Assembly (NCBI GenBank): GCA_046330285.1 | Contig: JAXLSX010000001.1 | Span: forward strand, 310,001-374,000 | Length of the DNA stretch: 64,000 nt | Source of the DNA: RHKX01 sp046330285 | GTDB taxonomy: Bacteria > Actinomycetota > Thermoleophilia > Solirubrobacterales > 70-9 | Reading direction: 5' to 3' | In this document: piece by piece, positions 9,056-16,248 of the stretch | Layout: each line of letters opens with the position of its first letter | Numbering within the stretch: position 1 is the stretch's first letter | Made by a program: the position numbers and the translations under genes | Notes under the pieces: model-generated | Seen by the model: only the letters and a program-made list of their open reading frames with translations | Database searches by the model: none | Told to the model about the DNA's origin: nothing

Positions 9056-9208
9056 TCACGGATCTTCGGCGCACTCCCGGTTGAGTATGTTCGGGTGGAT
9101 CCACCAGTAGCACCAGCCGTCGACCTCGAGGTACCAGTTCCTCATCTCATAATAGGGTCGGTAGGCCTGCCCCGCCTCGACCCGGCCGGTTCCCCGGTGA
9201 CGGCCCAA
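9056..9208 (-). CDS. Candidate 50-residue small protein
   Basis: A short minus-strand frame starting at TTG 9208, or at ATG 9145 for a 29-residue form, beginning 15 bases after the stop of the GIY-YIG gene. Third codon positions are about 85 percent G or C, as expected of real coding sequence. The product is rich in Trp, Tyr and Cys (RNWYLEVDGWCYWWIHPN). No family is recognised. It could be a genuine small operon member or the tail of a lost gene. Confidence 0.4.
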   Translation of the reverse strand: MGRHRGTGRVEAGQAYRPYYEMRNWYLEVDGWCYWWIHPNILNRECAEDP

Positions 9209-9222
9209 ACAAGCCGCAGCCT

Positions 9223-9993
9223 CTAGTCGTCGCCCGTCTCAAACTCGTTGATCACGAGCACATCTAGGCCCGCGGATCGTGCAACTCGATCGAGAAACTT
9301 CGTTGATGTGACGAACCACTCTGAGCCTCCCCGGAGGGTGCGGTTGCCGGCGTGGTCGGCGTCCCGCAGCCATTCGTGGAACCTGCGCTCAGCCTTGGCC
9401 GACTCTTCGGCTGGATACACCCGCAGCAAGATTGGATCTTCTGGAAGCGCAGTCAGCTTTCCCTGCGCATTTGCACGGTACAGGGCGTCATGTGCTGAGT
9501 GCCCGACCTTGAGGAGAGTGCGGCCGGAGTCCGGCTCATACGGATATCTCAGGTAATGCGGCAACGTGTAGACGTAGATGCCAGGGCCTGCAGCCTGTTC
9601 TGCGGCCTTCGTCTTCTCGACGGCCTCTCCGACTTCCTCCTCCTGTGCCTCCCGATCCTCGGCACGGGACATGAGCAGCGACTCCTGCTCGATGAACGCC
9701 TGCCGAAGTTCGGGGCTGAGGTCAGGTAGCTTCAGCCAAGAACGGATACGACGCGCGCCCTGAAGGGCGCGGCTTGGCGCAGTCGGCACCTCGCCATCGC
9801 GGATGACCCCAAGAACCGACCGGTAGTTGTAAGTCCAGCCCGCGGTCTCGGTGCCTTCGGCCGCCTGCATCTGCTCAGGAGAGAGCCCTTCCTGCTCATA
9901 ACGCCAGAAGCGGCCGAGCACCGTCTCGTCCTGCTCGAGCAGCCGCTCCACCTCTTCTCGCCGGTGGAAGCCTGACTTCGGCGCCTCGTTCAT
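9223..9993 (-). CDS. GIY-YIG nuclease family protein (T5orf172-like)
   Basis: A 256-residue protein whose C-terminal half carries a GIY-YIG-like core: GIYVYTLPHYLRY around residue 137, LLKVGHSA some 25 residues later, and a conserved-looking arginine/glutamate region (KAERRFHEWLRDA). The spacing resembles T5orf172/Mug113-type nucleases. The N-terminal 120 residues are charged and helical and may bind DNA or partner proteins. Enzymes of this fold cut DNA using the catalytic Tyr, Arg and Glu. It sits between the EVE-like gene and the 544-residue gene in the defence operon. Catalytic competence is inferred, not shown. Confidence 0.75.
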   Translation of the reverse strand: MNEAPKSGFHRREEVERLLEQDETVLGRFWRYEQEGLSPEQMQAAEGTETAGWTYNYRSVLGVIRDGEVPTAPSRALQGARRIRSWLKLPDLSPELRQAFIEQESLLMSRAEDREAQEEEVGEAVEKTKAAEQAAGPGIYVYTLPHYLRYPYEPDSGRTLLKVGHSAHDALYRANAQGKLTALPEDPILLRVYPAEESAKAERRFHEWLRDADHAGNRTLRGGSEWFVTSTKFLDRVARSAGLDVLVINEFETGDD

Positions 9994-10027
9994 TCGGTCA
10001 GCCTATCTCCGAGAAGTGAGGCGCCTG

Positions 10028-10489
10028 TCACAGTAGAGCGCCCAGTAGCTCAGCCGACTGCGGTGTCAGCCGGCGGATCGACTGCAGGGCCTTGCCGTCC
10101 AGCCGCCCTGTCGGGTCAGGGTTGAGCCGGGTGATCTCGCCATTGTTCCGCCGAAAGCGGAGCTCCCGGACGACGCTCAGCGAACAGACCGGTTTCGCAG
10201 GATCCGCCCAGTCGACCTGGGATCGGCCACAGCGAACCACTCGCTCTCCCAGGTGTCGTCTCCCCGGCGCCGGAGTGCTTCGGAGCGACCAATCACCTCG
10301 GCGACCGTCATGCGCCCCAATCAGATGCATGAAGCCGTCCTCGAGATAGCCGATGTGGAGGACATCGCCTGCCCGCAGACCAATCCGCGGATATTGATTG
10401 GAGGCCGCGTAATCGAGCTGTTCACCTTCTCGCTCGAGCGCCGCTTGCCCACCATCAGTCCACGTCTGTAGGTAAGCCTCGATGCTCAC
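10028..10489 (-). CDS. Small protein, possible EVE/PUA-like modified-base reader
   Basis: A 153-residue protein. Its centre, YPRIGLRAGDVLHIGYL followed by MHLIGAHDGR, resembles the beta-strand pattern of EVE/PUA-like domains that read modified nucleotides, but the match is weak and judged by eye. It starts at GTG 10489, which overlaps the TGA of an upstream 35-codon frame in the arrangement GTGA, so translation is probably coupled. It lies directly downstream of the helicase gene. If it is EVE-like, it could recognise the mark placed by the operon's methyltransferase or a phage base modification. Confidence 0.65.
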   Translation of the reverse strand: MSIEAYLQTWTDGGQAALEREGEQLDYAASNQYPRIGLRAGDVLHIGYLEDGFMHLIGAHDGRRGDWSLRSTPAPGRRHLGERVVRCGRSQVDWADPAKPVCSLSVVRELRFRRNNGEITRLNPDPTGRLDGKALQSIRRLTPQSAELLGALL

Positions 10490-10593
10490 TCCTTCGGTAA
10501 ATTGAGACCTCGCCCCAGCGATCGGAGCCAGGCGAAGCTGAGCTTCCCGTCCTGTGACCTCTCCACCTCGTCGATCATCAGAGAAGCGGGCAC
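10486..10593 (-). CDS. 35-residue microprotein between helicase and EVE-like gene
   Basis: A GTG-initiated frame that begins 10 bases after the helicase stop codon and ends in a TGA overlapping the next gene's GTG. An in-frame ATG six codons in gives a 30-residue form (MIDEVERSQDGKLSFAWL and onward). About five of every six third codon positions are G or C, whereas the competing frame through the same bases is poor, so this frame is the coding one. The product is amphipathic with charged ends. Its function is unknown; it may be an accessory subunit, or a leader that couples translation. Confidence 0.5.
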   Translation of the reverse strand: MPASLMIDEVERSQDGKLSFAWLRSLGRGLNLPKE

Positions 10594-10602
10594 CTCCCCA
10601 AC

Positions 10603-13600
10603 CTATGAACCACTCGACGGCAGAACCGCCATCCAGCAGACAACACCGAGATCGTCCGTCTCGATCTTCTCGACTGGGGGCAGGGTCTCAACCTTACGCA
10701 AGCCGAATCCTTCGACGGTCTCGATGACAGCTGTCGCCGCCTCGTTTCTGCTGATCTCGGCTACATCGAGCCTCTCCTGAACTTGACCGAGCGCCCGCCG
10801 AACCGCTGAGCTCCGTTCGACCGAGAGCGCCGCAATTGCCCGCTCGGCCCGATCGAGGCTCGGCAGAGCCACCGTCGGATCGCGTAGAAGTTCGAGAGCC
10901 CACCGCTGGCGCGGACCGACGGACTCCTGTCTCGCCCGCAGGTCACTGCGCTCGTTGTGAGCGGCGGCGATGCTCTCGCAGGCGATTGACCAGGCAGCCT
11001 CGAGATCAACGCCCTCGATTGAAGCGTCCGCCTCTCCACCTCCTGGGTCGATCACCCGGAGGATTTCAAGGTCGAGCGACATCGACTTGCGCTCCCCGTC
11101 CTCGTTGGCCGAAAACGGTATGTGCCGCCAGTAGCGGAAACCTTCCTCGGCGTCAGCCATCGGTTTCGTTCGTGTCGCAAAGAAGACTCCTGGCGGCCCC
11201 TGCGAACGACCATCGGGCTGCTGCCGAAAGCAGGCACCGATCCCCCACGGCATCGCCAACACCCGGGCGATCTCGCCCTCGGCGGCGGCGCGGTCAATCA
11301 TTCTCCGCAGCTCCTCACCGACGAACGCTCCGGACTCCTCCTCAGCGTCATCGAGCAGGGACTCGTCGCCCTCCTGCAGCCGCTCGGCGAAGTTGCGCAG
11401 CTCCAGGTCGCCGTCTGAATCAGCTTCGTCGAGCCCGTCGATGACGCCCGACTCCATCCCGTAAAGCCCAGCGGCCTTGATCTTGGCCTGAATGCGTGCT
11501 TCGAGGCCGAGTAGCTCCTCGAGCTCGCCGGGCTCGGGCAGCATCGTCGTCAGAAGCACCTCGTCGTGATCACTCTTCAGCCGGATCACTCGCCCGTTTC
11601 TCTGCACCACCCGCTGCGGGTTCCACGGCATGTCGTAGGAGATCACCGCTTGCGCCTGCTGGAGGTTCTGGCCCTCGCTGAGCACGTCCGTCGAAAGGAG
11701 CAAGTCAACTTCGCCCTCGGCCGGTTCGTAGTCCTCTCGAACGACCGTCTTCGGCGCGAATCGCCCGAGCGCCGCGAGCCGCTGGTCTGGCGAGGTCTCA
11801 GTTCCGATTACGGTCACTCGCACGCGACCGCCGATCTCCTCGGGCAGATTCTCGTCGAGGTAGCGGATCGTCGCCGCATAGGTTGCGAACACGCAAACCT
11901 TGTCCGCCGGAGAGCTCTCGAGGATCGCGCGCAACGCTTCGAGCTTCGGGTCTGAGGCGGCGTCTAGGTCTGCCAATTCGTCGCGGATCCGGACGAGCAT
12001 CTCGCAGTCTGCGGCAACGACATCCGCATATTCCGGGCTGAACTCCTCGCGCGGGATCGAGTCGGCGCCACCGTCCAGCGCCTCCTCGATCCAACCCGCG
12101 AGTCCCGACTCATCGACGTCTGCGGCCGCCGCCTCCCGAAGCGCATCGCCGGCCAGGACCTGGCCTTGCTCCCAGCCGGCGAGGAACGCATCGTGGGCGC
12201 CGATCATCGTCTCGACCGTCTCCAGGCACGCCCGCCAGCAGGACTCGAACCGTTTCAGGATCCCCGACCGCAGAAGGCCGCCGAGCTGGGCCTCCATCGA
12301 CTGCTCCTCGCCACCAAGCCGGTAGGCGCTCGGGCGGTAGCGGGCCATGGTCAGAGCGTCGATCGCTTCAACAACAGTGTGGAGGAGGCCAGGGTGGGCG
12401 CCGTCGAGGTCGTAACGCTCGGTCACGAGCGTCGGCTCGGGAAAGCGGACGGGTGTTCCGTCGGGGAAGGATGCCCCCGGATACTCGCGCGCGATGAAAG
12501 CGCGGTCGCGGCGGACGCTGACCGCATCGGCGATCGGGTAGAGCACCTCGGGTGCCAGGCTCTCTGGGTCGCGCTCGTTAGCTCCCGCGGCGAGGAACAG
12601 CTCACGGATCGAATCGATCCCGGCACTCGCCAGCCCACGGTCGTGGCGAGCGAACAACATAACCAGGTTGTAGAGGTCCCAGAGGCCGTTGTTGATCGGC
12701 GTTGCCGAGAGCAGCACGACCTGCTTCTCGGTCCCGCCGAGCAGGCGCTCCATCGCCCGGTACCAGGTGGTGTCCTCATTGCGTAGAGCGTGCGCCTCGT
12801 CGACGACGATCAAGCGGTAGTAGTCGCGCCCGACCGTCAGTACCCGGTGTGCGTTCGCGGCCTCGGGGACCAGCTGCTCGTCAGCAGCGAGCTCGTTGAA
12901 CGAGATCACCTGCGCCGAGAGCTTCGATTCTGTGACCCGGTCCTGCCAGCGCGTCTTAAGCTGGGCCGGGCAGACGATTAACGCGTAGACGCCGTCCTCT
13001 TTGATCCGCTCCTCGATGAAAGCGAGTCCGATCTCGGTCTTGCCGGTGCCGACGCCGTCGGCGAATACGACGCCGCCGTGAGCCTGGGCGATCGCCCGGG
13101 CTCGCTCGTAGCCATCGCGCTGAAAGTCGGCCAGCTCGAGCCCGGTCGGTTGAGTCCCGCGAGCCCGATCCTCATCCGGGGGGCGATGCAGCTCAAGCAG
13201 TGCCCGCAGGTAGACGTCGCGGGGGTCGACCGGGCCATGGACCGGAAACAGCAACGCACGCAGATCATCCTCAAAGGGGGTCGCATCGGCCCAGAGCTCA
13301 TCGAACCAGGAGATCGCCTGGTCGGCACCCGGGGCGCCGTAGGAGGTGAGCCCGAGCTCCATGTTCGAGTGCAGGCCCGCGGCGGTGAGGTTCGCTGACG
13401 TAACCAGTGCGGCTCGTGGCAGCTCCTCGGTGCCAATCAGATAGGCCTTGCCGTGCAGGAACTTCTGCGTGTAGCGGCGAACTTCGACTTCTGGACGCTG
13501 GAGCCACTCTTCGATCGCCGCCAGCCGCTCACCGGCTCGCGATGGTGGGAATCGGGAGTAGTCGCGCTCGTCGCCGAGCGCCGCAAGCTGCGCCTGAAAG

Positions 13601-13830
13601 AGTTCTCGCGGAGGAGGAGGTACGCCTAGACCCGGATCAGGCTCGGCGCCAAGCATCAGTCGCGTTGAGCGGCCGTCGGCAAGCTCCGCGAGCAAGTGCA
13701 GCCCGCCCAGATTTACGTAGCCGGTCGCGACCGCAAGCGGGTCGCCCGCGTGGTTCTCGACCAACGACCGCAAGCCATTGGCGTGGAGGGTTTCCTCGGT
13801 GCGGTTGTCGAGGATGTAAGGAAGCGCCAC
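10603..13830 (-). CDS. SNF2-family helicase with N-terminal phospholipase D domain
   Basis: A 1075-residue protein. The N-terminus holds one phospholipase-D half-site, FLHGKAYLIG with His126 and Lys128, followed by TSANLTAAG. A superfamily 2 motor follows: Walker A DGVGTGKT at 258-265, DEAH at 344-347, LLSATPINN, and motifs V-VI in STDVLSEGQNLQQA and PQRVVQRNGRVIR. The C-terminal third is charged and unassigned. A single HKD suggests dimerisation to build a nuclease site. Such enzymes translocate on duplex DNA and pair with methyltransferases in several restriction systems. It starts at GTG 13830, seven bases from the stop of the upstream methyltransferase half, so the two are clearly one operon. 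Confidence 0.9.
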   Translation of the reverse strand: MALPYILDNRTEETLHANGLRSLVENHAGDPLAVATGYVNLGGLHLLAELADGRSTRLMLGAEPDPGLGVPPPPRELFQAQLAALGDERDYSRFPPSRAGERLAAIEEWLQRPEVEVRRYTQKFLHGKAYLIGTEELPRAALVTSANLTAAGLHSNMELGLTSYGAPGADQAISWFDELWADATPFEDDLRALLFPVHGPVDPRDVYLRALLELHRPPDEDRARGTQPTGLELADFQRDGYERARAIAQAHGGVVFADGVGTGKTEIGLAFIEERIKEDGVYALIVCPAQLKTRWQDRVTESKLSAQVISFNELAADEQLVPEAANAHRVLTVGRDYYRLIVVDEAHALRNEDTTWYRAMERLLGGTEKQVVLLSATPINNGLWDLYNLVMLFARHDRGLASAGIDSIRELFLAAGANERDPESLAPEVLYPIADAVSVRRDRAFIAREYPGASFPDGTPVRFPEPTLVTERYDLDGAHPGLLHTVVEAIDALTMARYRPSAYRLGGEEQSMEAQLGGLLRSGILKRFESCWRACLETVETMIGAHDAFLAGWEQGQVLAGDALREAAAADVDESGLAGWIEEALDGGADSIPREEFSPEYADVVAADCEMLVRIRDELADLDAASDPKLEALRAILESSPADKVCVFATYAATIRYLDENLPEEIGGRVRVTVIGTETSPDQRLAALGRFAPKTVVREDYEPAEGEVDLLLSTDVLSEGQNLQQAQAVISYDMPWNPQRVVQRNGRVIRLKSDHDEVLLTTMLPEPGELEELLGLEARIQAKIKAAGLYGMESGVIDGLDEADSDGDLELRNFAERLQEGDESLLDDAEEESGAFVGEELRRMIDRAAAEGEIARVLAMPWGIGACFRQQPDGRSQGPPGVFFATRTKPMADAEEGFRYWRHIPFSANEDGERKSMSLDLEILRVIDPGGGEADASIEGVDLEAAWSIACESIAAAHNERSDLRARQESVGPRQRWALELLRDPTVALPSLDRAERAIAALSVERSSAVRRALGQVQERLDVAEISRNEAATAVIETVEGFGLRKVETLPPVEKIETDDLGVVCWMAVLPSSGS

Positions 13831-13836
13831 GACTAC

Positions 13837-16248
13837 CTACGTCAGCTCGGCAAAGCGCTGCCTTACGGCTTCGCGGTACGCCTCGGGCACCGCATCAAGC
13901 GTGAAATCCGAGAACACAAGGTCGAGCTCATCGACGGTCAGATCCCAGGCCTGGGCGACCTGGGCGTCGATCTCCACTCTAAGCCCGATACGCTCGTCAT
14001 CACTTAATGATCCGCAGGCGGCCCCAGTGGCCTCGGCAAACTCGACAAAACGTTCGTCGGAGCAGGAGAGACGGGCGGCAGCCGCTGCGAGGGCCCCGAA
14101 TGTGTCATCGTCAAGGGTGGGCAATCGAAGACCTTCGAGAATGAAGAAGTTGACATGAGTCTCGACGAAGCGGCGCGCCTGCCAATCGAAAGCGAGGCTT
14201 GTCATCAGACCCAGGCACGCGGCCTCGGCTTGCTGATCATCATCGACGAAGGTCAGGTACGGCGCCGAGTTGAGCAAGAAGCACTCCGGTGGCACGAGGC
14301 AAGCGATCACCGTGCGTGAGTTGGTCCTGTTGGTTACATCGCGAAACGCCAACCTGGCCCGCCCCACCGTACGCGCAACAGCCTCCCGCCGGCCAGTTGC
14401 ATCGGCCTTCTCTGCGACGAACGACCCCGAGCCCGGCCGGGACTTCCGAGCCTTCTTAAGCGCTGCCCCGCTCGGGGGGCAGAGCCGCGCATCGGCTCCG
14501 TGAGGGTCGAGAATGTCGAAGCTGCTCCCCTTCCAGAGCGGCCAGCCGTCGCTGGCGTCCTCCCAGAGCTGCTTGTCGTTCGTCTCGTGGAACTCCGCGA
14601 CGGGGAAGCACATCCAGCGCCCCGCGCCAAACGCGAACGGAGGCCCAGTCCGCAGCTTGGCGAGCAGATCGGCATCGGCCTGGCTCGGCAAGAGCGGCAC
14701 CTCACGTTCCGGGCCGAGTGCAGCTTGAGCAACGCGCAGACCGGGCGACTGCGCCTGTGCGGCGAACTCAGCCACCGAGGCGGCGACCCCCGCGACCGCG
14801 AATGTCTCGTCCGCCCCGGGCTTGCGGCGCTCGGCTGCCAGCAATGCAACGGTGTACCGAGGCTCCATCTCAAAAGCCCATCGGCCGCTGTTGAGCAAAA
14901 AGTCCACCCGCTGCGGCACCGTCTCTTCGAAGAGCCAACGGCGGAACTCGGCTGAGCCCTTCGCGACGAATGCGGAACGCGGCAAGACGACCCCGAGTCG
15001 TCCACCGTCACGCAGCAGCTCCTGGTAACGCTGACAGAAGAATTTGTAGAGGTCCGGGTCTCCCGCGCCTGTTGAATATCCGGAGTCAGGTCCGAGGTAG
15101 GCACGCATCGCAGCGAGCTCGCGGCGCTCCGACTCGAATCGCTCGGCAAGTTCCGGACGCTCCCGCTTAAGCGTAACGAGGGTTTCCCCACGTTCCCTCG
15201 CACCGAGCGCCCGGAGCCCGGGCTTGTACCGCGCATAGAACGCCAGCTCCTCCACGTCCACCTCATCCCACGGAGGGTTCCCGACCACGACATCGAACCC
15301 CGGCCGCTCCCGAGCGAACGCTTCGGCCACCTCGAGCGGCCAGTGAAAAGCACGGTTCTCCCGGGCCAGGTCGTTGGCACGCTCCGCGAGTAGCGACCCT
15401 CCTCCCCCGATGATCCCCTCGCCCTTGGCGTTGACCTCCTCCCGAGCGCCCTCGAGTCCAAGCGGCTCCGCAGTCCAGAGATCAAGCACCCGCCGAACTC
15501 CGACGGTCGCGTCATCAAGTTTCGCGGCAGCAGCGGCACTTGCGCGCACCTCATCCGGTGTGCGATCCGCGATACCCCGGAGCTTGGCCGCCTCCAAGGC
15601 CGCCGCTCTGATCGCATCGACGATTGGGTCGCCGAAAAGCGCCTCAGTACCTCGCTCCTCACCAGGAGGCGCCATCGCCTCCGGCCGCGCCACTCCGATC
15701 AGCGAGTTTCCGACCTGGATGTTGTGATCGAGATAGGCGAGTGAGAGGCCGGGGACGAACGTCGCGAGCCACAGCGAGACCTTGGCAATTTCGGCACCCA
15801 TCGGCGAGAGGTCGACGCCATAGACGCAGCGCTTAAGCACGAGCCTCTTGAGCAGGGCAGCGTCGTCAATCTCCACGGAGAGCGATGTACCGGCGGCGGC
15901 CCGCAACTCCTCGATTTGGTCGCGAATCGCCGGCAGAGCGATGTCGCCGAGCAGTTCAGCAATCTGGTCGGCAATCTCATCCGCCACCTCAACGAGGAAA
16001 TGGGCCGAGCCGCAAGCTGGGTCGAGGACATAGAACTCAAACAGCTTCTCGGCGGCTGTGACGGGGTCGGTCTCAGCCAGCTCGCGAACCCGGCCGACGT
16101 GGTCCCGGAACGCCGGTCGAACCGAGCCGCGAACAAGGTGTCGAACGAGCTCAGTGCGGGTGTAGTAGACGCCGCCCCCTTGCGACCCCCTCGTTGGTGA
16201 GCCAGAAGAGGTCGCCGGCGGCAACGTCAATCTGGCCGTCTTCGTCAT
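13837..16248 (-). CDS. Eco57I-type DNA adenine methyltransferase, C-terminal part (frameshifted)
   Basis: This frame holds the catalytic core of an N6-adenine methyltransferase of the Eco57I/PglX type. Motif I is DPACGSAHFL and motif IV is NPPW in VVGNPPWDEVD; a long target-recognition region follows. True homology starts at about 16190 with GGGVYYTRTELVRHLV. The roughly 20 residues before that are out-of-frame reading of the upstream half. The preceding frame ends LFWLTNEG just where this one becomes homologous, so the two were one gene of about 1,330 codons. Removing one G from either of two G5 tracts (minus strand) restores the fusion. The enzyme should methylate host DNA to protect it from the helicase/nuclease partners. 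Confidence 0.8.
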   Translation of the reverse strand: MTKTARLTLPPATSSGSPTRGSQGGGVYYTRTELVRHLVRGSVRPAFRDHVGRVRELAETDPVTAAEKLFEFYVLDPACGSAHFLVEVADEIADQIAELLGDIALPAIRDQIEELRAAAGTSLSVEIDDAALLKRLVLKRCVYGVDLSPMGAEIAKVSLWLATFVPGLSLAYLDHNIQVGNSLIGVARPEAMAPPGEERGTEALFGDPIVDAIRAAALEAAKLRGIADRTPDEVRASAAAAAKLDDATVGVRRVLDLWTAEPLGLEGAREEVNAKGEGIIGGGGSLLAERANDLARENRAFHWPLEVAEAFARERPGFDVVVGNPPWDEVDVEELAFYARYKPGLRALGARERGETLVTLKRERPELAERFESERRELAAMRAYLGPDSGYSTGAGDPDLYKFFCQRYQELLRDGGRLGVVLPRSAFVAKGSAEFRRWLFEETVPQRVDFLLNSGRWAFEMEPRYTVALLAAERRKPGADETFAVAGVAASVAEFAAQAQSPGLRVAQAALGPEREVPLLPSQADADLLAKLRTGPPFAFGAGRWMCFPVAEFHETNDKQLWEDASDGWPLWKGSSFDILDPHGADARLCPPSGAALKKARKSRPGSGSFVAEKADATGRREAVARTVGRARLAFRDVTNRTNSRTVIACLVPPECFLLNSAPYLTFVDDDQQAEAACLGLMTSLAFDWQARRFVETHVNFFILEGLRLPTLDDDTFGALAAAAARLSCSDERFVEFAEATGAACGSLSDDERIGLRVEIDAQVAQAWDLTVDELDLVFSDFTLDAVPEAYREAVRQRFAELT

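Noticed and set aside
10502..10602. Upstream extension of the EVE-like protein in its own frame
   Set aside because: The frame is open, but its third positions are AT-biased relative to neighbours and it lacks a start codon; the overlapping 35-codon frame is the better coding candidate.
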